Positions 11,389 through 21,688 of a stretch of 64,000 nt of DNA are shown piece after piece. How positions within the stretch are numbered: position 1 is the stretch's first letter; every line of letters begins with the position of its first letter. Both the position numbers and the translations under genes were made by a program. Below the pieces are notes generated by a model. The model ran no database searches and had not been told where the DNA came from. It worked only from the letters and a program-made list of their open reading frames with translations. The stretch comes from Arachnopeziza araneosa. Lineage: Eukaryota > Ascomycota > Leotiomycetes > Helotiales > Arachnopezizaceae. The DNA is taken from positions 372,001 through 436,000 of the forward strand of contig QYAI01000020.1 in NCBI GenBank assembly GCA_003988855.1. Direction: 5' to 3'.

Positions 11389-13025
11389 CTACGCATCGAC
11401 CGTTCCAGCAACGCCAGGAATGGTGGCTGCATCGACCAGTGATGATTCAGTCTTGCCATCGGGGACGAAAGCGTACCTTGCCATCTTGGCCATCCTTTCT
11501 TCTGGACTCAGCTCAGTGTCAGAGTATATCATTCTTGATGCTTTTTCCTTCTTTGATTTCTTTTCGGCAACTTCCTTCTTATCACCATCGTCAGCCTTCA
11601 AAGCAGTTTCTAGGGCAGGAGTCGGAGTAACCACAACTGCTTCGGAGACTGGGACCGTGGGAGCTGGCGCGTCGCCCCTTTTCGGAGGCTTGATACCCGC
11701 CTCAGCCATCCTGATAATCTCGTCAATATTATCAGGTACTCTGGCAGCGCCTGCAATCAGGTCATCCACCGTGGAAGCGTTAGTCGAATAATCCCCATTA
11801 TAGCTTTGAGAGTGTGAAGGATAAGCTGATGACATAGCTGCATTCTGATCTTGGCCTTTCCATCCATTCCCACCCCAACCACCTTGAGGTGGTCCTTGAT
11901 GCATCTGCTGCATTTGATACGATGGAACGGCAGGCGCTCCAAATGAGGGTCGCTGAGGGAGACCTGGTGCTGGTGGGAGACTTGGAGGTCGGTTAGGAAG
12001 GCCACCGAGTTGTGGGGGAGTATTTGAGGGAGGTGGTTGGAAGCCGTTAAAGGAATTAGGTGGCGAGCCAGATCCATACCCGGATTGCTGGTAGCCAGGG
12101 GGAGGGAAAGCTTGCGAGGTTATGTATTGCTGAGGGGGAGAAAATTGAGGTTGGTACTGGGCGCCAGGAGGGCCAGAGAAAGGTGGTTGCTGCGTAAATG
12201 GCTGTTGGTAAGCTGTCGTTGGTTGTATATATGGCTCTTGGGAGTAGGATCCATAGCTTGCGTTTTGTTGTCCTCCGTAACCTGCTTGTGGAGGGGGAAA
12301 TGGCGAGGCACTCTGCGAATTATTAGTACGTCGAAAGTAGCAATACAAGGATCGATAACGTACAAAAGCACCTGGGCTTTGTCCCATAGGACTGTTCTGG
12401 TCTCCTGGTAATGGAGTGTTGTCGCCACTACTACCACCACCAGCGGCTTGTTCGGCCATTCGAGCTTTATGTTCTGCCAACCTCTTTTTTAAATCTGACG
12501 ACTCAAACTTCGTTTTCTTAGGCTGTCCACTTGTATTTGATGCTCCGCCTGGGCCAGGATTACCAGTTGCAGCTCGACGTTCTGCCTCTGCTTGATAGTA
12601 GCTTGCGATTATTCGCTGATTATGTGCTTGGACAACGTCTTCCGGGATGCCTTCCATACCGAATATTTCAATTTCGAGTCCCTGCCTGTTTGGCAATGCA
12701 TTGTCAACATTTGTTAGAGTCTCTTTATGGACCTGATTCATATGAACCGACAAACCTATAGATTGTCAGCACGGAAAATCGTCGCGTCATAAAAGGATAC
12801 GTACCACCTGCAGTGTTTAATCGTCGACCACATCGCTCACATTTGAAGTGTTTAGCTTTCTGATGGGATATGAGAATCTTCAAGTCATCGAAATCGCGCT
12901 CACCTTTAAGAACAGTTAGCAGGTGAAGAATGAAATGAGTCGAGCGGGTACGCACAGTAATAACACCAGGGTCGCGCGAGGACTTCCTCAACATCGGGAT
13001 GTTTGCGCTTATTCTTTCCAACCAT
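11389..13025 (-). CDS. BuGZ/ZNF207-like C2H2 zinc finger protein
   Basis: Four exons: 13025..12956, 12903..12805, 12755..12364 and 12312..11389, giving 494 aa. Splicing rebuilds MVGKNKRKHPDVEEVLARPW followed by a first C2H2 finger (CYYCERDFDD...HQKAKH) and a second (CERCGRRL...HMNQVH), the hallmark pair of ZNF207/BuGZ and plant SUF4. Intron 3 (51 nt, GTACGT..CGCAG) has no stop in frame and would add 17 residues if retained. The long middle is Pro/Gln/Gly/Tyr-rich and disordered, as in animal BuGZ, which phase separates on microtubules and loads Bub3 at kinetochores. The C-terminus has a short conserved acidic block (SDTELSPEERMAKMARYAF). A nuclear role in spindle assembly or splicing is known for animal homologues; in fungi it is inferred. 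Divergent from malic enzyme. Confidence 0.88.
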
Positions 13026-14885
13026 CGTTGCGGACTGAGAGTAAATTGACGTTTTGAAAAGTGAGATGTGGTGAGCATGAGGTTATTGTTGTGCCACGGC
13101 AGAAGAAATCGAAGGCGTGGAGCTGCTGGCCACGCCTTTCCGGATTGAGCTTGGCTTGGAACCTTAAATGCTTCCGATAAATTTTCCACAGCACATTCGA
13201 CGGCCCTTTGTTCACCATCCTTTGAATGATACTTTACGATGAATGAATTTCCAGGGACTTTATCAGGCAAATGATTGTTTGTGTTTCATCTAGGTAAGAC
13301 GAGATGTCTTGACATATTGTGTTTCTTGGTTGGCTGGCGGTAGTGGCTAGAATGCAGCACCTTGATCAATCACTCAGCCTTTCGGGGTACCTTGATGAGA
13401 CCTTCTTCGGAAGGCCTTTTGGCATCTTCGCGTCTTGTGTTGAGGTCGAATGGAGATTGAAAAGAGATGTAGTCTTTAGGGACTCTGCTTCCACAGAGGG
13501 CGTTGCAAGAACAATAGGGCCTTCATAGTCCATACTTCTATTCTTTACGAGATATCTACAGAAGTGTGGCTCCTTGTGCACCAACATTCATATTCTCAAA
13601 AGAAACTACTTTCCACATACAAGAGAGCCATAATCGACGGCTAGCTCGAGAATTTGTCGAGCATATGAAGTATGTGATCTCGCTTCCATGGCAAACTATG
13701 CAGGTTCTTCTTTTCAGTCGCGTCTCAAGACCAAAAGAGTGTCAAGCTTGCAAATTGGTTATTGTATGATATGCCTATTTACTGCGGCATATATTACTAG
13801 ATTTCGTGGTGTGCGCTTCAACGGCACCAATGTCAAAGATTCAGGGAGACAATTAATCCTAAGAGAAAGTTCTTATACTGCAAACCATTTGCTTCCTAGA
13901 AGGGATTTCTAAGGACATCTACTATCTTCGCGAACGCCTCATTTCACCTTACTTAACAACTTTGGGATTGTTGAAAAGTGATACCGCGGCTGGTGCGTTT
14001 GGGATCGCCATGCAAAACTGTACACCTATCCTCATAGTAGCTGTAGTAGTGGTAACGGGAACTATAGGAGCTTTCTAGACGGTTTTGTCAGTAATGACAA
14101 GCTGGAAGCAATAATTTGGTGAGGCTAGGTCGTTGAACCTTGTTTGTAGAGTCACTCTTTCCACAATCTTCTCAACATAGAATATACGTTGAATCGGCCA
14201 GTGATGGTGCATGCAGGCATGGGCTCATCTTTTGCGATCTTAGAGACAGTCTCGAGCCGGTAGCTATGAAAGCAACTGAGCTTCTGATAGGGATGAAAAA
14301 TGGCTAACTCATACTATTTGAAGAAGGAAAAGGCGATCAGGTTTAGACCAGTCAGTGTTGCGAGATACTGTACATTTGTACTTTTGTACTGCCAGAGAGG
14401 GCTCAAATTCTCAAAGGAGTTGATAGAAGAAGTGAATAGATTATTTGCGGGGCGATTTCATTGTCTAAGTCCTTCTCAGGATTTGTATTGATTTTGATCG
14501 TGGATCTCGACTGCTGGACTTGAAGCGGCCGGCTTCCTCGGACGGGAAGGGCCGCAGTATCAAAATAGGTACGCACATGGGCAAATGAGAGGCCTGGCAG
14601 CATTCAGGTAAAAGTTGTAAGCCCTCGGTTGTTCTCGCTTGATTCCAAAGCGACGTCATAACGAGAGATTCTACAAGTCTGCACTGTTCAGAGCGATAAG
14701 GTTGATCTCGGTTGTAATCGACTTCAGCGATCTTCAATCATTTCGAGCCTTACTTGCTCTTCAGAGAATCTCTACGTATAAGCTTACAGTCTGTTCACTG
14801 CATGGCCAGAATAGGACATTGCATTTTCCAAATCAGACCAGCGATACTGACGAAAACTCCCAGCATACACCGAAGATTGTACAAG
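13026..14885. other. Divergent intergenic region (zinc finger gene / malic enzyme)
   Basis: About 1.9 kb with no convincing gene. It is AT-rich in the middle (14000-14450), with a short GC-rich stretch near 14520-14560. The malic enzyme start lies just downstream of an AC-rich leader. ORFs here are short and have no recognisable content. Confidence 0.45.
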
Positions 14886-17211
14886 ATGTCTTCCAAACAC
14901 AAGCAAACGAAACCGAACGAAAAACATCCTAAATACGGCCATCTCCCTCTCAGCACTAGTGGTCCCGTAGATTGCGCTTTGGTTGGGTCTGCTCTCTTGA
15001 ACACACCTTACTTCAACAAAGGAGTAGCTCACTCGCCGGAAGAACGGACCAAATTCAAACTCACAGGATTACTACCTCAAAATATACAGAGCTTAGAACA
15101 ACAGGTCAAAAGAGCTTATCAGCAATACTCGACCAGACAGGATGATTTAGCAAAGAATACCTTCATGACCAGCCTGGCAGAACAGAATCATGTGCTCTAT
15201 TTCAGAGTAAGTCCCCTGTACTTGCAGGAACTTCTATCACTCCTAAAACCAAGACGTGGTTGTCTTTCCTGTCCTCTCATTTCTTCATACCTTGTGGTGT
15301 CACGGTACTTAACACGTGACGCGATCAGAGGAGTGATTCTACCTAGGTAGCTCACTGGAAAGGGCTATTTCGTGCTCGATGACTGCTGTTGGCCTCAAGT
15401 ATTCGTTTCAATTCCATAAATCTCTCATAATAGCTACTCATCAACCATATGGTTCATTTCTGATTCGGCCATATCTAGTTAATTCAAGACCATCTTAAAG
15501 AGATGTTTTCCATCATCTACACTCCGACAGAAGGCGATGCGATCCAAAATTACTCTAGACTATTTCGAAGACCTGAAGGTTGTTTTCTAAACATTAACGA
15601 TGTCGGCAGAGTTCATGATGACCTGGCGCAATGGGGCGACCCAGAAGATATTGACTACATTGTAGTCACAGGTAAGCAGTTTCCTTCCTACTTTAGACTT
15701 TCTGTGCTCACTTTATATAGATGGTGAAGAGATTCTTGGTATTGGAGACCAGGGAGCTGGAGGAATTCTCATCTCCGTGGCTAAGCTCGTTCTTACGACC
15801 CTTTGCGCTGGCATCCATCCAAACAGAACTCTTCCTGTTGTTCTCGACTGCGGAACGGATAATGAAGAGCTTCAAAATGATGAATTATATCTCGGACTCA
15901 AGAAACCCCGAGCACGTGGCAAAGAATATGATGATTTCGTGGACACTTTTGTTCAGTCCGCACGAAAACTGTATCCCAAAGCCTACATACATTTTGAGGA
16001 CTTTGGTTTACCAAATGGTAACAGAGAATCCCGTTTATGCTGTATAAACTAACAATCTTCAGCACGAAGGATCCTTGATCGTTATCGCCCACAGATCCCT
16101 TGCTTCAACGATGATGTCCAAGGCACCGGCTGCGTGACCTTAGCTGCTATAATGGCAGGTCTCCATGTGAGCAAGCTTAAGCTCACAGACATGAGAATGG
16201 TTATATTTGGCTCTGGTACTGCCGGTACAGGAATTGCTGATCAAGTCCGCGACGCTATTGCAGCTGACAGCGGCAAGTCCAAGGAAGAAGCTGCCAAGCA
16301 AATTTGTAAGTCGCATTTTCGGAATCAAATCCTTCCCAAATCCATTTCTTTAGTTCTTTTAGCAGCATGAAATTCTCAAAGCTCCTGATATCCAGCCTTA
16401 CTCCTACATGTATGAATGAAGCATGCTAACTTCGAGATCTTGGATTTCAGGGTGTGTTGACAAACCTGGCCTACTCGTGCAATCACAGGGAGATAAACTC
16501 ACACATGCCCAAATTCCCTATGCCCGGGAGGACTCGGACTGGTCGGGAAAGGAGCATTCTGATCTTCTTTCGGTTATAAAAGAAGTCAAACCTCACGTAC
16601 TCATCGGTACCTCTACCAAACCTAAAGCCTTCACCGAGGAAATTATCAAAGAAATGGCTTCTCACGTCGACCGACCCATGATATTCCCTCTGTCCAACCC
16701 AACACGCCTCCATGAAGCTAAACCTTCGGACTTATTTGAATGGACCAATGGTAAAGCACTTGTTGCCACCGGAAGTCCATTCCCACCCGTCAAACACAAC
16801 GGCAAGGAATACGACATCGCAGAATGCAACAACTCAACCTGCTTCCCAGGAATCGGACTTGGTTGCGTCCTTGCGCGTACGAAACTGCTGAGCGACAAGA
16901 TGCTCGTAGCAGCTGTCAAAGCACTTGCTGCTCAATCGCCAGCTTTCCAAGACCCTGCCAAGGGTTTACTGCCTGATGTAGAAAACGTCCGGGAGATTAG
17001 CGTTCACATCGCTTGTGCAGTGATCAAGCAAGCAGTTGAGGAAGGCTTGGCTACTGAGAAAGATATCCCAACTGATGATGCTGACTTGGACGAGTGGATA
17101 CGAGAACAGATGTGGGACGCTACTTATCGTCCTTTGAGATATGTAGAGAAACAGCATGCATCCAGGAATGCTTTGGGTGAGTTGAAGACGGCTGGACCCG
17201 GACGTGACTAA
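14886..17211 (+). CDS. mae1: Malic enzyme (NAD(P)+-dependent, decarboxylating)
   Basis: Five exons: 14886..15206, 15479..15671, 15721..16017, 16063..16305 and 16451..17211, giving 604 aa. It converts malate to pyruvate and CO2 with reduction of NAD(P). Conserved blocks include TGLLPQNIQSLEQQVKRAY, the FSIIYTPTEGDAIQNYS block, GEEILGIGDQGAGG (first nucleotide fold), LDCGTDNEELQND, the FEDFGLPNARRILDRY metal and substrate region, CFNDDVQGTG, the Rossmann motif VIFGSGTAGTGIADQ and FPLSNPT. The N-terminus is Lys-rich without a clear mitochondrial presequence, so a cytosolic enzyme is possible. Cofactor preference cannot be read safely. The first intron is unusually long for this window (272 nt, GTAAGT..TCTAG) and contains a CACGTG palindrome at about 15313. 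The last exon holds the C-terminal third. The start ATG at 14886 gives the expected family length. Confidence 0.93.
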
Positions 17212-17340
17212 GTAAACAGACGAGAGTGAAGTTTCTACTTAGAATATAGACAATAGGGAGATTGAAATGATAGACAGTAACGACATTAAGCAATCCATCA
17301 CCGGAATCCCTCTAATCTCACCTTCAGACCAGTAGCCACT

Positions 17341-18013
17341 GGCTATATTCGGCTATAGCGAAGTGCAACAAAGTTGTCCCTTTGTAAACCCTTAATACTA
17401 GATCTGACTCGGCTTATTTTATCGTTAAGCCGGTATCCTCTAGCTCTCGTCTCCCTCAAACCTGCATGAAATGGCTATATTCGGCTAAAGCGAAATGCAA
17501 CAAAACGCCCCTTCATTCCATCTTCATCTTACTAGCCCGAATTACCACATTTCTCGGCTGTCTCATAGCCTCTTCTACGTAGAGGAGATAATGCGGCGAA
17601 AACGGGCACTAAAAGTGATGACTTGGAGTTTTACCTAAGAAATAGCAAAGTCGATGAGGGATGTCGACATTAAAAGTATTTGAAAATCCTCTTTCGAGTT
17701 CTTTTATCAACCGTCTCAAAATATGAGTGTACCGCACCATCTATGTATAGTAAAATCGTAACCATGATTGTCATAGGTGCTACACCGCACCTCTCTCTCA
17801 TCCATCTGGAGAGCCACTCCCTTGCCACCCACGGCTATGTTCGGTCAATGAAGTTCGACGTGCAACAATCCAGGCACCATCTCCACAAGAACCCACCCTC
17901 CGCTTTAGGCAAGTAGGTCCCCAGGTGCGGATCCGTCTAGGATATCTCAGCCCCCCCAGGAATCCGAGGACTACCTCGGGTATAAGGTGCGAAGTGCAAC
18001 AAACGGGAACGCT
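17341..18013 (+). repeat. Degenerate dispersed repeat, four copies
   Basis: The motif GGCTATATTCGGCTATAGCG followed by AAGTGCAACAAA occurs at 17341-17372. It recurs at 17473-17504 with two changes, at 17833-17868 more diverged (GGCTATGTTCGG...GTGCAACAA), and as a remnant at 17989-18013 (GCGAAGTGCAACAAAC). The first two copies are 132 bases apart and have similar CTC-rich flanks. It does not resemble a coding repeat. Confidence 0.65.
17410..17432. other. Small perfect stem-loop
   Basis: CGGCTTA at 17410-17416 pairs with TAAGCCG at 17426-17432 around a 9-base loop. It lies between two copies of the dispersed repeat. No function can be assigned. Confidence 0.35.
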
Positions 18014-18422
18014 CAGGTGCTGTGGTTGGAAGAAGTGGTAGGGAGACCCAGATATCCGGGTGGATGTCGGCGATCGTATGAGGTGTTCAGTGGTTTTTGT
18101 CGTTTGATTTCGAGGGTGGTAACGCCACGGGTTGGGAGATACCACCTGCTTCGGTTAACTCAGGAGGGACCTCGGTTATCGAGCATCTGTGTTGTTTCCA
18201 GAAGTCCGAGCTATTCATAATGTAAAAATAGTTAATCAAAGTAAAATCAGTTCCAAATTTAGCATTCAAGCCCCAGTCGAATATCCAGCAATAAGGACTA
18301 CATCCCAATCACCATCCATGCATTTCTTTCTTCCAAAAAATGACTAACAGACTATTTGTAAAGTCAGCGTCGTAGAAGCAAATAAGAGAAACTCACTTCC
18401 GATAATCCCGTTTACTGGAATA

Positions 18423-18488
18423 TCAATCCTCGTCGTATCCCTTCGTCAGGGAGGTGGGAGGTGCTGGCGTTGAAGCTAGGGTAGACAT
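18423..18488 (-). CDS. Possible 21-codon ORF (short peptide or uORF)
   Basis: An ATG in a good context (CTCACATCATG after a CA/CT-rich leader) opens a 21-codon frame, MSTLASTPAPPTSLTKGYDE plus Asp, then TGA. The leader looks like a real fungal 5' UTR. A strong splice donor, GTGAGT, follows about 20 bases after the stop on the same strand. It could be an upstream ORF, a very short gene, or the first exon of a decayed gene. Nothing recognisable follows on the minus strand. Confidence 0.2.
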   Translation of the reverse strand: MSTLASTPAPPTSLTKGYDED

Positions 18489-18981
18489 GATGTGAGAGTG
18501 AATGTGATGATTGTGAGAAGTTTCCGATTGATGATAGATATCAATTGGCGAAATAAAAAGCCGATGAAGAAATGTGAAAAGTAAAGCACAAAGTATATAA
18601 AGTATTATATTAATCCTCGGTCCCCATCAAGGTGTAAATTCTACCTTGAGACGTGCCTTAGCTACATCGGTTCGCAACATTTTGGCCCCTTGATTCAAGT
18701 CCGAGTTCAATACACCAAGTCTAGACGCCGATGAAGTAGGAATCCATGTTTATATTATTATTTTCGACCGTTAAGAAAGCACGTATACAACCATCTTGAG
18801 TATCTATCAGACCTTGAATGATTCAAAATAATTGATCTACAAGTTCTTCGGACAGTGAATTCGATGCACTGAAATGGCACGCATATAACTCAAACCGTTT
18901 TCTAATCGGACTTATGTGTGTAGTGGCTTAGTAAAATTCGGTGCTGTCCTAAGTCGGGGATCCACGAGTAATTTTTCCACA

Positions 18982-19059
18982 CAATGTCAATTATTGGTTT
19001 CGACAATCTGAGGCACGAATTCCGTTCAATGTCAATTGTTGGTTTCGACAATCCAAGAC
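18982..19059 (+). repeat. 45-bp minisatellite, two units
   Basis: CAATGTCAATT(A/G)TTGGTTT followed by CGACAATC starts at 18982 and again at 19027, exactly 45 bases later. The second unit is truncated. The same unit recurs near 27.8 and 28.4 kb. Confidence 0.75.
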
Positions 19060-19082
19060 TTTTATTTTCATTATTATAGTTT

Positions 19083-21241
19083 TTATCCAGCATCCAGCTT
19101 CTTCCATTCAACTCTTAACTCCTCACTGAAAGATTTAGTCGGCCACCCAGTCCGCGTTTGACATTGATCTATCAACTCCACAATCGCACCTCTTTTTCGA
19201 GAATTTTGTATACACAAACCGGCTGATAAACCATAAAAATTAGTCGAATCTAGAACTAGGCGGTAAACGAGAAATACGAGTGGTGTAGGACAATAGAGAA
19301 GAATATTTTTGTGTCTCAAGAATTATGACTGCCTCCAAGTGTGAAGCGACTTACCCACGAATAAACATTGTGACGACATTATGCTCGATGCATTATCTGT
19401 CAATGACATAGCAATACCGCATATAGCCTCAGCTGATATTTCTAAAAGTCTCTGTCGTTTCATGTAGCCTTGCATGCCGCCCAGTGAAGGACTGTGAAGC
19501 AGTAATAAGATACGGGCAGAGTGGTGAAGTTGAACTGAGACAGCTATGAATAGTCAGCGAGTTTCAGGATTGAAGTAGTTCTGTATTTGATACCAAAAGC
19601 TGGTGGGTGGATCCATATCTTCTCAAACACTGCCATTTGACCACCTGTACAAGGGAGAGGTGTGAAATCGATTGTAAGGTTGCTCTGCCATTCATCCAAC
19701 ATGCCCAGTATCGCCTCTGCTCGCTCAATTCGCCCCGGGAGATCTGATTCCCCTGCTTTGATTTCATCTGTTGAGCAATAGTCCACGGCACGAGCAAATA
19801 GCCAAATAGATCGCAACGCAAGCTCATCTGCATACAGATCTTTGTAGGCACGAGTTGGTTTCCAGTAGCTAAACGTCTTTCGTCGTTCTCGAAAGGCTGC
19901 CCAGATATCCTGACGTAGCCACGCCCACCATACAGCTTGCTTAAACCCTTTAGATTCTCCTTGGATCAATTGAGACCGTTGGATCCAGAACACTCCTTGT
20001 AAATGTCGTTCCCAGCCTGTTCCAAACTCGTCAAGCATTTCATATGTTGAAACTATAAGGGCAGTAGCTAGTAGTTCGTAACTGACTGTATAAGTGTTAT
20101 ACTGCATTGCCTTTTGAAGATAGTGGAGAGTTTCGTTGTAGTATTGAATACCAATGTTAGCATCACGTTGTTGATCATTGGCATCTAACGAGAGGTATAG
20201 GTGTCTGGCTGAGAGCGCTAGAATGGCATTCATTAAGCCGGCATCATGTATCTGAACACGTTGTTAGTGACTACGGGAAATTCTAGTTACAGGCCGTTCA
20301 ATATCTGTACTTGTTACGAGAGTTGGACCATCACTCAAGTCTTTCAAGCTCTCATAATTTGGAATAAGTCACAGGTGAGGAAGCTTACTGCAAGATGGGG
20401 GACAAAACTCGAAAAATGCCCTTTCGGATCAAAAAGGTCGATCTTACATGTTAGTCATGACCTTTTAAAGAGTCCAAGTAATCTTACCCAAGTACTTATA
20501 TGCTTCACATAGTTTTCAAAAAGGGTTTGCTCATGGGAATTTAGCTTCGATGGTTCTGAGCCATGCCATGGTTGTTGTTGCGAGGCACTTTGATCTTCAT
20601 TATTTGAACCTGTTTCGGAACTTGAAAGGGTGGGAGCAGCATCACCAGTCAGAAGGCTGAACCACCTAGAAAAAGCAGCATCTGGTGGAGTCAGAGGAGT
20701 TCTCAAAACATCTTGCGATTCTGTGACGCTTGAATCTGGGTGAATTGTATTAACATCGGGCGATAGAACATGGTCTGATTCGACCAAGGACCCGCCAGAG
20801 TTGAGATACAAGAGGCCGCTAGCCGCTTGCGTTCGCTCATGATCTGGATTAGTCGGATTCCAGGCTCGAAGGCTTGGATCAACAGCTTGAGATTGATAAT
20901 CAACCTGTGTGGTAGGGTATCCTGGTACTGTTTGCTGGGGCTCTCGGTGTTGCTGAACCTCTCCGTGCTGCTGTGGTTCTCGAGAACTCATCAAGGCCCC
21001 TCTCGACGAGGTATGAGAGGAAGCCTGAGCATAACTGCATAGACGTTGACTCTTAGAGCAAGGTCCGCACCCTGGGGAAACGCTGTCACATTTCAGATGG
21101 CGCTTGCGGCATGTGAGACTGATAGAGTTAGTGGTCCATCTCAAGATGCTCCATCACTAACCATCCTGTTGTTGTCCGAAGACCCCGACCTCGCGATTTC
21201 CGCTTTCGAGCACTTGCGTCAGCTCCTGGAGCAGCATCCAT
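19083..21241 (-). CDS. Zn2Cys6 fungal transcription factor
   Basis: Six exons: 21241..21162, 21118..20488, 20442..20389, 20251..19594, 19543..19355 and 19222..19083, giving 583 aa. The first intron falls inside the first zinc-binding Cys codon. Splicing gives GCLTCRKRHLKCD...CGPC...LCSY, a CX2CX6CX6CX2CX6C binuclear cluster at residues 27-54 preceded by a basic stretch (RKRKSRGRG). A Gln/Ser-rich linker follows. The middle region begins with the KHISTWIDLFDPKGHFSSF block and continues with LMNAILALSARHLYLS, the fungal transcription factor domain of this class. The C-terminal exons give an Ala/Leu-rich helical end closing with WPTKSFSEELRVEWKK. It is predicted to be a nuclear DNA-binding regulator; its targets are unknown. 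The divergent SDR gene 447 bases away is the obvious candidate. The small exon 3 (54 nt) is supported by frame and conserved content. Confidence 0.9.
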
Positions 21242-21688
21242 AGTGACACACGTATCTCCGTCTCATGGCAGATTGTTCGACTCGGGACGACGTGGTGATG
21301 CAAGAAAGTTGAAGTGATTGTGGTTTAGAAAGAGGCGCGAGGCGAGATGCTCCATGATCAGGTGCCAATGCGGGGCTCCGTCAGTTAGCGACAGCAATGT
21401 GCGGAGTGCGAGTACGAGTACGAGTACGAGTATGCCTGCCCTGCTCTGCTCTGCTCACCGTCACCTCTTGCCCTCGACACGAGGCACCACATGGCTCCTT
21501 CCGTTTCTCATGACCCCGTTTCGGGGTCAAACAAGCTCGACGGAAAATATTGCTTTTTGTGTACCGCACGGTATTCAATCGAGTACAAACACCATCCAGG
21601 AACACATTCTGATCTTTCGATCCCTTCTTAAATGCGCAGAGGCTGCTAGACTTCAATCCTTATAGCATCCCCACCAGCGACCGACAAA
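21242..21688. promoter_or_regulatory. Divergent promoter region (Zn2Cys6 TF / SDR)
   Basis: A 447-base shared upstream region. It contains a hexanucleotide microsatellite (GAGTAC about four times, 21409-21433) followed by three CTGCT units (about 21442-21458). No specific binding site is asserted. Confidence 0.5.
21409..21458 (+). repeat. Microsatellite (GAGTAC)n and (CTGCT)n
   Basis: Four near-perfect GAGTAC units are followed, after a short spacer, by CTGCT repeated about three times. It lies in the promoter region between the TF and SDR genes. Confidence 0.7.

Larger units (their letters stand above)
17212..19082. other. Convergent gene-poor region with repeats (malic enzyme / Zn2Cys6 TF)
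   Basis: About 1.9 kb between two converging genes. It contains a degenerate dispersed repeat (17341-18013), a small stem-loop (17410-17432), a possible 21-codon ORF (18423-18488) and a 45-bp minisatellite pair (18982-19059). No protein-coding gene is convincing. Confidence 0.6.

Noticed and set aside
11118..11459. Minus-strand frame overlapping the 3' end of the BuGZ-like gene
   Set aside because: Starts inside the coding exon in another frame; no recognisable content.
18380..18490. Antizyme-like programmed +1 frameshift at the end of the 21-codon ORF
   Set aside because: The stop lies near a possible +1 frame, but the downstream frame is very short and has no antizyme similarity.
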